A program made the translations under genes and the position numbers. The notes under the pieces are model-generated. The model did no database searches. It was not told the DNA's origin and saw only the letters and a program-made list of their open reading frames with translations. From Tipula vernalis (Eukaryota > Arthropoda > Insecta > Diptera > Tipulidae), in contig OY282558.1 of the NCBI GenBank assembly GCA_958295665.1, positions 16,739,409 to 16,803,408 of the forward strand: DNA of 64,000 bases, in the 5' to 3' direction. Of the stretch, positions 47,195 to 59,159 are shown piece after piece; the stretch's first letter is position 1; each line of letters opens with the position of its first letter.

Positions 47195-48450
47195 GAGCCA
47201 TGGTATAATCAACAACTAATTCGTATTGAAAAACGCGGTAATAAGTTACATACTTTATATAACTTAAACGGTGCTTAGTTTTATCCTAGCTTCAACACTG
47301 ATCGTAGGGAGTTTAAAACTTAAAACTGGTTCCTTTTCAATAACTACATTTTGCAAATCGAATCCTAATAAATTCTGAAATTTCATAAATGGTAAAAAGA
47401 AGGTTGCTGGGTTTCCTACTCCAATGACTTTTCAGAACTCTTTCGCCAGTCAGCCCTCTGACATATCCAATTCGTTTGTCAATTTTTTTGAGTCGGTCTA
47501 TGAAGGACCTGCGGTATCATGTACCAAGCCTTTAACTAACCATGGTCTTTCTGATTTTATCTTTTTAAAATTTACGGAAGCAGAAGTCTATAATTGGTTA
47601 TATCAACTTGAAGTTGATAATGGAGCAAGACAAGACGGCTTTCCACCCGCACACTAATTAAGACTTATGCAGAGAGTCTAGCCCCTCCACTAACTATTAT
47701 CTTTAATATTAGCCTATGTACTGGGATTTTTGCTGATCTCTGGAAATTATCTTTCATCCGTCCGAATTTCAAATCTGGCAAAAGATGTGAAGTCAGCAAC
47801 TAACGCGGAATCGCTATTCTTTCTGCTATACCAAAACACTTCGAATTTACGGTACAGAAATTATCGTTTTTTCTTGTAAAAAGGTTTATTTCTCCTGCAC
47901 AACACGGATTTTATCCGGGTAGGTCTACGGCGACTAATCTCTTTTAGTGGGCATTTATATATTAGGCGAGAACCTAGGCAACAAGTAGATGTAGTATACA
48001 CCGATTTTTCAAAGGCTTTCAATAAAACTGACCATTCGATTCTTATCGAAAAGCTGGATAGACTAGATTGTCAGGTCATCCCTATTAAGTGGTTGTATTC
48101 ATACCTTTCTGATCGTTACCAATTTGTTAAGATTAACGATTTTAGCTCTCGTTCATTTCAAGTTACCTCAGGAGTTCCACACGGTAGTCACATTGGTCCC
48201 CTTGTATTTTCATTATTTGTAAATGATGTTGTTGAGTGTTTTGGATATACACATTGTCTACTTTACGCAGATGATATAAGAATATTTGTTCCAATTAATG
48301 AGGTTGCTGATTGTGTGAAATTGCAAAGTGACTTGAATGACTTTTGCAGTTGGTCGTTTAATAACAAATTGTTGTTGAATGTGGGTAAATGCAGGATCTG
48401 TTGATAGAGTTGAGTTCATGTCGGACTTAGGCATAATCTTTTCTATCACT
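47195..48450 (+). pseudogene. Jockey-type non-LTR retrotransposon ORF2 relic (RT)
   Basis: The region between endonuclease and RT starts at about 47195 (PWYNQQLIRIEKRGNKLHTL) and continues at 47390-47657 with VAGFPTPMTF, SDISNSFVNFFESVY and DNGARQDGFPPA (relatives read GPDGIPP). RT follows across frame changes: AQHGFYPGRSTATNLF at about 47898-47945, VVYTDFSKAFNKTDHSILIE at about 47993-48050 with the first catalytic Asp, and the open frame 48093-48404 with SGVPHGSHIGPLVFSLFVND and the catalytic LLYADDIRIF at about 48260. It ends with SDLGIIFSITID at about 48423-48458. No 3' end or poly(A) was identified. Confidence 0.92.
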
Positions 48451-48459
48451 ATTGATTAA

Positions 48460-50055
48460 GCGCAATTATAAAGAGGTTTGCGAATAATATTTGTAACTAA
48501 GGATCGGTGTGATAAATAAATTCAACGATCGGACTTCTCACCCTTTAGGAATATATTACCGAGTCACACGATTTTTAAAGAATTTTAATTTTTCTTTACA
48601 TAAATATTCGTTACATGCCTTAAGTTACAATGCACCTTCCACAAAAACTAACTGAACTAATCAGCAGAATAACGGAGTATATTTCTAACATGATTGCGAA
48701 TCTGAAGAGATATGTGTCACACTGAGCAATTTTTATTTTAAAAGGGGCACACAATTGTCGCCAAATAAGCTAAATGTATTTGAAAATCCACTACCAACAT
48801 GCTATCAAAACCTGAGCAATAGACGTTGGTTTGCCATATGTATCAAACAACCGTAGTTTTTACAGAGGAATCCATTTTGTTTAAGATCATGAATTTTTAG
48901 AACAGTCTGACCAAAATATTTTGAGAATAGCTTTGAAAGCTGCAAAAAAGGTTTGGACAATCCTCTGAAATATGGATACTATAGTCTAAAAATGGATTTT
49001 TTTTTACTCAGAGGACAGTTTATTCCTCGATTAACCCGACATAAGAGCAGCTGATTTACGATTACCTCATTCTAATAATCAATTTTATGTCATTTGGTTT
49101 CCGCAAAATCAAGGGTCGAGCCAAATATCAAACAGGGCTGCATTGTTCGAACAAAAGTTGAGGTAAGGTACTGGCCAATTAACGGATTAATCCAGTATCT
49201 TATATCATCATTTGGAAGAGGTTGAGATTCCTTATCAAGACAACGCCCGTCTTGATTACAAAAATTACAAAAAACATTCCACCGGTTTAGCAAAACGATT
49301 TAACGCCCAAGATAGATAATGCGACTAATTTTAAGAGCTATGCTAACCGGCTGCTTGAGAAAGCTTATTGGTGGACAGGAAGACGCTATCTGGTTGGATT
49401 GTGCTCAGTTGCTGCTCGTTGTCAAACAGGTTGAAACAAAGTTTTTTGGATGTGAGGAAGTGACAATAGACCAGGCTATAAACCCTTGGTCATTTATTGT
49501 AAGGTAGCCGCCACCTTTCGATTTTACCCGAGTTTCCTCGGGAACTTGGTCAACATTCCAACAATTTTTGGTGATTGTTCTATTGGGTAGAATGAATTTT
49601 ATAATTTTACAACCTTTTCCAATTTTAGAACATTCCTTGATTCTGTGTTTTAATTAATTAATTTTACAATTTGACTGAATTTTTGAATTTAAGGATATTT
49701 TTAAAACTCGAATAATAATATTCAAGACTTATCATTTTCGAAAGCTTGTGACGTACGCGACTTACAATTCCACAATTTGATTTGATTTTATTTATTTATT
49801 TAAACTTTAATTAATTTATTTATAATTTTAATTTATTTATTTATTTTCCTATTTACAAATCTGTTCATTTGTTTCTTTTCTCACTTTAAAACAAAAATTG
49901 TATCGCCTTCGCTTCTGTACCATTAGCAGGCAAACTTAAATATTTTCCGAATTGGGCGCCAGCCTGCGCGCACGGATCCGACTAGTTTTCGTTTAGGTTG
50001 GCTAGAGACTCTCGGGCTGGGTGTAATAATGGGAAGCGACTGTCTGGGGGAAAGA
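48460..50055. other. Unassigned stretch
   Basis: No confident gene. Open frames at 49090-49293 (minus) and 49319-49507 (plus) lie in a less AT-rich pocket that may be decayed transposon sequence. A faint RNase H-like YVIWFPQNQG at about 49088 would suit the end of the upstream jockey-type element but is too weak to call. Confidence 0.4.
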
Positions 50056-50120
50056 ATTTGTTACACGCCGCTTATAAGAGGAAGGAAACAAATGGCACTA
50101 ACCTGTGAGTGGCGTGTTTC
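50026..50120 (+). repeat. Possible LTR start with polypurine tract
   Basis: GTCTGGGGGAAAG (50042-50054) resembles a polypurine tract and is followed by TGTTACACGCCGC (50059) and a TATA-like CTTATAAG (50071), as at the start of a 3' LTR. An alternative on the minus strand is TGGCGCCCAATTCGG at about 49965-49980, which resembles a primer-binding site. The two readings conflict and no partner repeat was found. Confidence 0.25.
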
Positions 50121-51640
50121 GCACACCCAATATCAATCCTTGTTACGGTAAGGCGTATTGCTTCACTTCTGCTAATCCGCTCTCTTTACTGCTCCTTCGT
50201 TTTCCATACACTTAATCTTATATTTAGTATTATGGTCTTATTTTTCTTTTCTTTAATTTTATGTTTGTTATTTCCTTTTGTGAGTTTCGTTTCTTTTTTT
50301 TTATTTAGACTTTTTCTATGCGTCTTTTACTTGATTGTCCCGTTAGACCACTTATAAATTATTTTTGACACAAAACAAAAGAGAAAAAAAAAAACTCCAT
50401 GGACACAACGGATTTGTGAAGCAGGGCCTCGCCGAATATAATCAATTCGGCTACTCGCGACGTTTTGCTTTAGGTACCAAATCCTCACAACACTCACTTC
50501 TTCTTTCCACATACAAAAAGAAAACACTAAAATCCAATAGGGAATTGTCCACTTTATTACGTGAGATTTTTTTTTCACTATCCGTTCGCCGTTTCTCGGT
50601 CTTTTTTCCTCCGGAATCTTCTGCATCCACCCTTTTTATAGCTTCTTCGGCGTTCTCCTTATTGATTTAGCTGCCATCTTCATTTCCCCCCAATCAACCT
50701 TTTATCACGCTACCTTATCATCTTCATAGGAAATCACATTGTAGCGTATACTGTGCCGCACACTTCCATTCATTCTCTACCATTTTGTGAGTGTTTATAT
50801 TTGAAGACGTCAAACTTTTATATTATGTTTTTTTTTTCAAGAATGTGGGTTGATTGTTTAGTTTTGTTATTCGTGAGCGTTTGTTTGTTTAATTTTAGCT
50901 TTTAGTTTATGAGATAGTAAATGCCATTTTGAAATAAGTCTAGGATTCACGAATCAAGGAAAAACTTCCCGAGCCAACCCTCAAACAACGGTAAATTTGT
51001 GTTTTATTTTTATTTTTTTTTTTTTTTTTTAGAATCAATTATCAACATGAAAAGTTAATCCGTTTCAAGCTCAATATTAAGTAGTTTAAAAACAAATTAT
51101 TTTCTGTTGTTGAGCAAACTGGACAAATGGAATTTTAAAAATTATGGGCTATTTGTTAAGGTACTTGTCTAGAACACCAAACGTATTATGGTCGATGCTT
51201 GGTGGACTAACCCAATTTCATTTGTATATAGTTTTCCATTTTAGTGTATACTGAACAATTCTTATTGGCGATTGTAGGCAGCATTCATTCTATGAAATTG
51301 TAAAATCCAAGTATTTAATAGATCTTTATAACATTTGCGTTTTTACTTTATTAAAAAGATGCCATAATACGACTGATCCTAGGCTGTGGGATTAGAACTA
51401 AGAGCGCCAAGGGCCCGCATTCTTGTAATTTAATTGAAAAAAGGCACCGGTGACTTTCTATTAAAACATTTTTCTATTAAAGAGGGTTTTAGTTTTTTCG
51501 AGGAGTCCATTCGATTTTATTATAAATTTCCTAAGCTTTTAAGATTATTCGAGATTTATCGAGATTCTCGAATTTATTGGAATTTGTTAGGGCAATGTTT
51601 TACGTTTAACTTTGAGCTGTAAGATCTTGCAGACTAACAA
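50121..51640. other. Gene-free stretch
   Basis: T-rich and A-rich tracts, including a poly(T) run at about 51013-51032. Chance open frames rich in Phe, Leu and Lys occur at 50109-50670. No recognisable family. Confidence 0.5.
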
Positions 51641-51645
51641 ATATA

Positions 51646-51907
51646 CGGCGTGACCCATTTTAAAACAACCACTCAAATAACTCACTTATGACTCTATATT
51701 CTTAAAGCTTCTTCTTGCTATTCTACGTTCAGCCATACAGTAGCATCTTTCAGAATCCAGAGTATAAAACATGTGATTCCATTTTAAAAAATCGACTTGA
51801 CCTTGAAATTTCACCTTAAAGTTAAATTGAAGGTCATCAGTTGATTTTGGTATTTTGACATTCCCCTGGTAGTTACTTGAATGGTGCTGTTAAAATGGTT
51901 TACCCTG
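51646..51907. mobile_element. MITE with Tc1/mariner-like ends, TA flanks
   Basis: The left end CGGCGTGACCCATTTTAAAA follows TA (51644-51645). The right end, read inward, is CAGGGTAAACCATTTTAACA after TA (51908-51909). The ends match over about 20 bp with four or five differences. The interior of about 220 bp codes for nothing. Ends of the CAGGGTGxCCCATTTT type are common in insect mariner-like elements. Confidence 0.75.
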
Positions 51908-52719
51908 TATATCTGTATCCTAAATTTAGTGGATTTTGAACATTTTCAAGAAGCATCGAAACTTCTCAAGAATATTTATTTTTTATTTGTTGTTATTTCT
52001 ATTGTTAAGGGAAAACGTCTGTCACTGGTAAATATCATACCAAAAGGCTTTCCTGTTTTTTGTACTATGGTTTCAGGATTTAAATAAATAAAATAAATAA
52101 ATATATAAAAATATTCATGTTATTCAAGTTTACAAGGCGATGAGATTGTTTATTTGGCTTTACAAGCTTATGAGTAATTCGATATTTGTGAAGTTTTTAT
52201 AATTTTCAAGTTACTTTCAAACTTCGACATTTTTGAGATTCCATGTCAGATTTGCACTTTCCAATTAAATCCGAGCTATTGATATTTTTTCGAGAGGTTA
52301 TTTTCTTAGTGTTGAGTTATTTACAAGATGAACGTTTTATTCGGGGTTTTAGCGGCATCGGTTAAATTAGGATTTTTAAAATTAATTCAGAATTAATTAC
52401 ACGATCTGGTTTAAAAAAATTATTTAATTTTTTTTACATTACATATTGGCTTTATAAAAATAAAGAACGAATTTAAGCAAGATAAACGGTAAAGAGTTTC
52501 ACTGGTAAAGTAAAGCCCCAAAGGAAATTAAAGCCCCAAAAGCAAAAGGGGTTAAGGAAAAAGTGTTATCCTGTTAGGTCATACTAGAAAGCGTTTTACA
52601 GGTGAAATATGTAGATTATTAAAAATAAACTTAGTGACCTTTGTCAATTAAGTCGAAAGTAATTGCGTTTTGATAATGGGTCAAAATTTTGAAAAATGAG
52701 CTACCTATGCTTTAATGCC

Positions 52720-53330
52720 ACGGAAGCTAATACTTTGTGTTTGGTGGGGATAGAAGATAACCGTGCAATATGAGCTGCTCCAACCTGAACAGACGATTGA
52801 TTTTACTCTTTACACTCGCAACAACTCTGTGGCAACAAGGCAAAACGGTATAAGTCTAAAATTTGCATTTTTCGGGAAAACGTTTTAAATATTAAGAGTT
52901 ACCCAAAATCGTATGAGTTTTAAAAATTCTGGTTTTTGTAAACGCTTATTACGGTTATTTGTAGTTGCCAAAATATAAAAAAATTCATATGATATGAAAT
53001 CGATTACGGAGATTTCAAATTTGAAATAAAACGTAAAATGGAATAACTCGACTTATGCCGTTATGCCTTGTCGCCACAGATACTAATGCGTGGTGAAGTG
53101 GCCAGAATTGATCAATTGGCAAGGCATCGTCTTCCATCAAGAAAATACTAGAATGCTAGACCACACATATAGCTCGAACCTTGCTTTGCCTGACTTTAAT
53201 TTGTTCCGCCTTCTGCAAAGCTCTCTTAATAGGGTAAAGCTGACATAAAAAGAGGCCTTCAAAAATCTCTTGGTTCAGTTTTCTGATTCCAGTTCAATCA
53301 CAGAAGTTTTTGGTAAACTTTCTGGGCTAT
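52720..53330 (+). pseudogene. mariner transposase relic, split by a MITE
   Basis: The frame at about 52725-52815 reads LILCVWWG and then VQYELLQPEQTIDFTLYTRN, the mariner block WWDxxGxxxYELL...QTxxxxLY. A 253-bp inverted-repeat insert follows (52827-53079). Transposase resumes at about 53100 with the block around the second catalytic residue: FHQENTR where relatives have HDNARPH, so the Asp appears as Glu. Then come YSSNLALPDFNLFRLLQSSL (YSPDLAPSDYHLF in relatives, carrying the third Asp) and LVQFFDSSS near 53280. The N-terminal half and both terminal repeats were not found. Dead fragment. Confidence 0.9.
52827..53079. mobile_element. MITE nested in the mariner relic
   Basis: The left terminal repeat CTGTGGCAACAAGGCAAAAC (extending to about 30 bp) and the right one, read inward as CTGTGGCGACAAGGCATAAC, match with about four differences over 30 bp. 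The interior is AT-rich and non-coding. It lies between the YELL block and the catalytic block of the mariner, hence later than it. No clear target duplication. Confidence 0.8.
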
Positions 53331-53382
53331 ATATATAAACATTTTCATTTGTCTATTTTAATTTTTTAATTTTAAAAACTTG

Positions 53383-53490
53383 TTCAGCTTTTTATAGACA
53401 GATGTTTGTTTTATTAATCTTAAAAATCGACGTCAACTATTTTGGCATGTTAATCATCGATAAAGACCAATTTTCATATTTTTGATAATT
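53383..53490 (+). repeat. Third, partial copy of the 4.3-kb inverted-repeat family
   Basis: TTCAGCTTTTTATAGACAGA begins the same order of words seen at 4278 and 42087, continuing to ATTTTGGCATGTTAATCATC and AAGACCAATTTTCAT. Only one arm is recognisable. It starts about 50 bp after the mariner relic. Confidence 0.55.
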
Positions 53491-54995
53491 ATTATATTTA
53501 AATATATCAGAAGTCACTGGTGATGAATAATTAGTCGAACTATTTGAAGTAGATTTTCTAGAGTAATAAAACATAAATTTGTCTACAAAATAATGAGCAA
53601 TTTAAAAAATATGAAAATATAGTATGTATTGTGTAAAAGACGTACCCAGGTAATTTTAAATGAATAATGTGATTTTAAATAAACAGATTTGCGAACGAGT
53701 GAAATTAAATCGTTTTTATTTTCTCAACAATTGATCCGATTTTTATATTAACCATCGAACAATTTTTACTTATACAAATTTTATTATGCGTTGTTTTAAC
53801 CACAACATCAATAAATTTTAATCTCTCACACAAATCTAGATTAAAAGAATTATGAAAACACCTATAAGAACATCAAATTTTAATTTCCAAAAATACATTT
53901 TGAACCAAATTTCAACATTTCTATAATCTCGCTCTATAAACGTCTAGTATTTTGAACTTACCAAACAAACACCAAACTGAACTATGGTAAAATCAAAAAA
54001 AAAAAAATTTTAAACAAAAATTTTATAATAAAATCTACGCTAATAATATCATAAACATATAAATAATCTTTAAATATTACTTCTGTCATTCCAAGTCCAG
54101 ACCAAAAAGTAAACAAGAATTTCAAAAAGAAAATATTAAGATTTTTTTTTTTTTTTTATTGTAAATTTATTTTATAAAAACAACAAAACAAAAAAACAAA
54201 AAATTATTGTGGATTTATTTTATTTATATGCGCGCTACAGATTTGTATTTTCCCCCGCGCGCCCAACATCAAAACGACTGCTGAAGTATACATACATAAA
54301 GTAGAAAAAATTATGAATTTAATTTATATAAACAAGATCTCGTTCGGTCGGTTAGTTTATATAAAATAAAATACAAAAAAAAAAATAAAAATAAAAATAA
54401 TTTAATTGTGAGATTATCGTAATAAAAAAATAAAATTTATTTCTAAATATTTAAAGCAGATTTAACGTAATAAAATTAAACTACATTTCATTAATATAAT
54501 TCTTCCCCGTGCACATACCTATACCCACCTTCCTTCACCTTGTTAAGTTTTTATTAAATATTGAAATGTTCACACCTATTTATTTAAATTGAGGCTCTAT
54601 TAATTAAATAACAAACAAAAAAAAGTAAAGTAAAATGCAGTAATCACGATTTTTTCGTTTTTTTTTTTTGTATATTGAATAGAATAAAATGTGATTGATT
54701 CACGAAAGCATATTGTATAATTGAATAACGTAATATTCACAAGATTACTCATATTTAATTGATTTAATGGTTGTAAAACGACTTAAGTTTATCTTTTGAG
54801 CGCCCTCGGACAATGTTCTTGTCTTGTCCGCAAACCACAACAATATACATACATACATAAGTGATTTAAAATCTTTAATCATACACCTTCATCTCATGAG
54901 TCATTGACATACAACAATGACGAACATTTGTCATCGGTGTGCGGTTAAAAATGACAAATTATTGTTGCCTTATCGTTTGTGCGGCTATATGTCTG
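53491..54995. other. Gene-free AT-rich stretch
   Basis: Very AT-rich with poly(A) and poly(T) runs, an ACAT microsatellite at 54845-54859 and a CGCGCGC patch at about 54263. No gene or terminal repeat. Confidence 0.55.
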
Positions 54996-54999
54996 TCAA

Positions 55000-56836
55000 T
55001 TAAAATCGTTGTTGAAGTTCAATGATTAATTGTGGATGTTGCTTGTGGTTATTGAATAATGTGTTTGTCTGGCTATTATGAATACTAATATGAATTAATT
55101 AGTATTAATATTAATTGTAAACTAAGCAATTTCAAAATTGATGTCATAGGACCAGCAAAAAATAGCTAACCAATTTGTAGACACCAAAGCAAATACAGCA
55201 TCTTTGCTAGAGTTGAAAGAATGTTCTAGAAGAAGGCCAGCCAGACTTTAAAGATGCTTTCTTGGGTAAAGCAAGATGGCGATATAAAAAATTCGTTATA
55301 TGGGACTCGAAGTCATGTTTTAATTCTATGATTTTTATGTTTAAAGTGGATTACTCAGTAAAAATAAAAAAAATTCGCGAAACGGTATGTTGTAAAAACC
55401 GTAGATCAGCATATTTAATCGTATTTGGCAAGAAAATAAAACAGCATGATATGCTTATTTTTTATAATGTCCAATAGAACTAAATGAAGAAAAATAACAT
55501 TTCAGCGGCTATTTTGAAAACGAAGAAATAAAGTTTGGTAGTCTTTTAGACAGAATTTTAATTAGTGCTAGACATTGAAAATATAAAAATCATAAAAGTT
55601 AAACATGACTTCTAAAAGTTTGTGATTTGACGTATTTTTATAATCAATTGACACTCGATCAAAATAATTGAACAATTATTCTTCTCCCAAATTAGATTAA
55701 AATTAAATGAAAATGGGAAATTCCAGGCCCACGATAATCAGGTTATACTTAGTATGACGTATCTGACAAACATATTTTACTGAATACCACAGACGCAAAT
55801 AGTGTGAGTTTATATGGCAGAAACGGCTGGATATAAAGGAGATTACTATAGCCAGTAAAATTATACAATCAATAATAATTGCTGACGAAGAATGAATGAG
55901 AGTTATAGCTACCTAAAACTTAAAGTGATATTTGCAGAAAGCACCGAAAATGTAATGCCGAAAGTTATGGAGTTGTCAAAAGACATGAGTCAATTTTTCG
56001 GATAGTCCAAGAGAACAATCCTTGGTTAATAAAATAAAAAAAGTTCTTAAAAAATTGTGAAGTATTAAAATTTTCGATTACTCTTTAATCGAAATTTGAC
56101 CAAATTGACTAATCGACCATGCCATACTGCCAGCTACTTCATGAAAATAAACCTATGTATCTACTCGGCTTTTTGACACTAGTGGTTTAATTTAGGTGCT
56201 GGAAGTTGAGCCTTAATACGAAGCAATTTTACAACTCTCCTTTAGACCAGATGTATAAACATTTTTTAAATTTATCAACCCAAAAATCGATGCACTCCAC
56301 TCAATAATGTGGCTCATTAAATATGATACGCACTCTTACAAGGCTTCTGACATCATAGTTGGATAACCTGTTACGGAAATTACAAAAAGAAAGGCCGTTG
56401 GTAGCTCTGGCTGAATCAAGATAAAGAAACAAGCTCCCTAGAGAACCGAGCTTGGCTCAAATATACATACTTTTCATGCGAGAATACTTAACATTTCAAC
56501 TCGAGATAAATCTAGACAATCAACCTCAGAATTATTTACCACATCACGGTGTTATCAAAAATACAAATAGCACAACACACGTGAGGGTTGTTTTTTATGG
56601 CTTCTCGAAAACAACTAGAGGTTCATCAAACCGTACAATCAAGTTTATACCATATGTTGTCTCGTTTTAGGAAATGTACCGTTTACGGCATACAAGGAAG
56701 GAATGAACAATGATTAAATGTCTCTCCAGGTTCATGTAGCAGATATAAGAACTTCAAATATCAGAAGATAATATGGCCACAGGATTCAACAAAACCGTTT
56801 CGTATACATGAATTAGAAACCCTTATGGCCTATTCA
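55000..56836 (+). mobile_element. BEL/Pao element copy A (truncated in RT)
   Basis: From about 55010 this copy runs parallel to copy B (from about 57083) through matching blocks at 55011-55260, 55560-55640, 55650-55960, 56000-56110 and 56340-56836. The 5' blocks include a Gag-like SLLELKECSRRRPARL. Pol is visible at 56345 (LDNLLRKLQKERP, shortened by a deletion; relatives have LDNLLRRFWEME), at 56530-56640 with YLPHHGVIKNTNSTTHVRVV, and at about 56745-56830 with RYKNFKYQKIIWPQDSTKPF. These are BEL/Pao RT N-terminal motifs. The copy stops at about 56836, within RT. LTR limits could not be fixed. Confidence 0.85.
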
Positions 56837-57676
56837 CATGAAACGTGATTTTACTCGTACGAGTAAAAATGATTCACGGATTTCTCTTAAATTACGTCGT
56901 AAAATAAATATTAGTCACTTAAAAAATATTTAATAAACAATTCTGAATATAATGTCATTAACACTTTTTTTAACAAACACACATTTCCTAATAAAACTTC
57001 AAAAAATGTTTAAATCGCGGCCATATTGGAAAATTCGCGCGAAAAAACACTTTTTGCAATTTTATTAATTCAAAATCGTATAGTTGAAGTTCAATGATTA
57101 ATTGTGGATGTTGCTTGTGGTTATTGAATAATGTGTTCGTCTGCCTATTATGAATACAAATGTGAATTAATTTTTATTAATATTATTTGTAAACTAAGCA
57201 ATTTCAAAATTAATGCCACAAATAGGACCTCGCACAATGTATTAGATGAGCAAAAAAGAGCTAGCAAATTTGTAAGCACCAAAGGAAATACAGCGTCTTT
57301 TCTAGAGTTGAAAGAATGTTCTAGAAGAAGGCCAGCTAGACTTTAAAGAAGCTTTTATGGGTAAAGTAAGAATGAAGTCATGTTTTAATTTTAAGACTTT
57401 TATGTTTTAAATGTGTAGCACTCAGTAAAAATCAAAAATTTCGCGAAGTTAATTTTTTATTGTTGTAACAAATGGTAGAGAAAAAATTAAAAAAATGCCC
57501 ATTAGAGAAAATAAAAATTGTTATTTTGAAAACGAAGAAATTAAGTGTGGCAACATTGTTATAATTATTTAATTTTCCCTAGTTACTTATCTTTAATATT
57601 ACCCCAACTTTAAAAATTTCGGGTAATTAGGTTTTTTTCTAGAACAATTAACACAGCGCCCAAGTGCATGACATGC

Positions 57677-57915
57677 ATGATGTTCCATAAAAACGAAATT
57701 TTAATTAGTGCTACACGTTGAAAACATAAAAATCATAAAAGTAAAACATGACTTCTAACAATTTTTGATTTGACATATTTTTAACATAGTTAAAATAATT
57801 TTAGCCCAGTTGGTATGCATGATGTTCCATAAAAACGAAATTTGAATTAGTGCTACACGTTGAAAACATAAAAATCATAAAATTAAAACATGACTACTAA
57901 CAATTTGTGATTTGA
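57677..57915 (+). repeat. Local direct duplication, period about 138 bp
   Basis: The block GCATGATGTTCCATAAAAAC, then TAGTGCTACACGTTGAAAAC and ATCATAAAA, occurs at about 57677-57775 and again at about 57815-57915. Copy A has one equivalent (about 55555-55640), so this is a later tandem duplication within copy B. Confidence 0.8.
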
Positions 57916-58579
57916 CGTAATTTTACCATATATAAACTAATTTTAGATGAGACAAATATTTGCTTGTTACGATTCCTTTAATAAATTAATACAAAATTAC
58001 TCCGGTCGCTCGAATGGTGTTCGTTTTAGGTACAGAAAATTACACAGGAACTATCAGTCCTATTGCAGTGGACATCATTGATTCCAACATGTGTGCCTCT
58101 ATTCAGTTTGAACGTTTGTTTGTTTCAGTTTGGCGCTAAATTATGCCCTGACGCTCGATCAAAATAATTGAACAATACTTCTTTTCCCAAATTAAAATGG
58201 GAAATTGCAGGCCCGCAATAATCAGGTTATTCTTAGTACGGCGTATCTGACATAGATAATTTTACTGAATACCACAGAGGCATACAATGTTAGTTTATAT
58301 AGCAGAAACGGCTCGTTCTAAAGGAGATTACTATAGCCAGCCAAATTATACAATCAATAATAACATTGCAGACGTGGAATGAATAAGAGTTATAGCTACT
58401 TAAAACTTGAAAGATATTTGCAAAAAAACACCGACATACATAGGTCAATTTTTCGGATAATCCAAGAGACCAATCTTTGGTTAATAAAACAAAAATATTT
58501 CTTTAAAAAATTTTAAAGTACTTAAATTTTCGATCAATCGTTAATCGAAATGTGGCCAAATCGATTAATCGAATATATA

Positions 58580-59155
58580 CGGGGTGGGCCAAACATTTTT
58601 TTTTTTTAAAAATGCAATAAAACAAAAAGTTCTAATATTTTTTCAAATTAATTTTTTCATTGTAAAGGACAATCCTTCCGATTAATTATGGAATACTATT
58701 TCATTCATATGACTGCCTCGGCTGGCCTTGACGTACCCCATACGGTCGGTCAATTTTTTGAGCACATTTTCGATGGTATGCGGCATTATGTTTTCAATGG
58801 CAATGCGAATATTGTTCTTGAGAGCGTCAATCGTTGCTGGTTTATCGGCGTCATACTTTTATTTGACGGCACCCCAAAGATAATAGTCACGGCGTAAAAT
58901 CACAGCTCCGAGGCAGCCAAATCACATTAGCATTGCGGCTGATAATTCGATCTTCGAAGACAGTGCGCAAAAGATCAATTGAAACGTGTGCTGTGTGGCA
59001 CGGAGCGCCGTCCTGTTGAAACCAAATGTTGCCTATGTCCTCCTCTTCAAGTGCCGGGAACAAAAAATCGTTTATCATGGCGCGGTAGCGCTCACCATTG
59101 ATGCACTTCACCCAATAAAGTGGCTCAATAAATAAGACATACAATTTTAGAAGGC
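58580..59155 (-). mobile_element. Truncated IS630/mariner-type element inserted in BEL copy B
   Basis: Its 3' end (relative to the transposase) shows a TA-flanked terminal sequence CGGGGTGGGCCAAACATT at 58580. The opposite end lacks a matching repeat: the BEL protease frame resumes at about 59160 right after the broken transposase frame. Copy A has no equivalent, so the insertion is specific to copy B. Confidence 0.8.
58689..59144 (-). pseudogene. IS630/mariner-superfamily transposase, C-terminal half
   Basis: The frame 59144-58887 reads EPLYWVKCINGERYRAMIND, then IWFQQDGAPCHTAHV with a catalytic Asp in QQDGAP, and SRNANVIWLPRSCDFTP. A frameshift at about 58885 falls directly before the expected third catalytic Asp. 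The next frame (58885-58689) gives DYYLWGAVK, then a stop, then KPATIDALKNNIR and GYVKASRGSHMNEIVFHN to a natural end at about 58689. These motifs (QQDGAxCHTA, PRSCDLTPLDYYLWG) mark a widespread insect IS630-Tc1-mariner family that moves by DDE cut-and-paste. The N-terminal half is missing. Confidence 0.92.
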
Positions 59156-59159
59156 TTTA

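Noticed and set aside
50109..50670. Overlapping frames on both strands, Phe/Leu-rich
   Set aside because: Low-complexity translation from T-rich sequence; no motif.
55262..55477. 71-codon frame in BEL copy A
   Set aside because: Not preserved at the matching place in copy B, and of random composition.
58688..58897. Plus-strand frame of 69 codons
   Set aside because: Antisense to the IS630-type transposase C-terminus, which reads convincingly on the minus strand.
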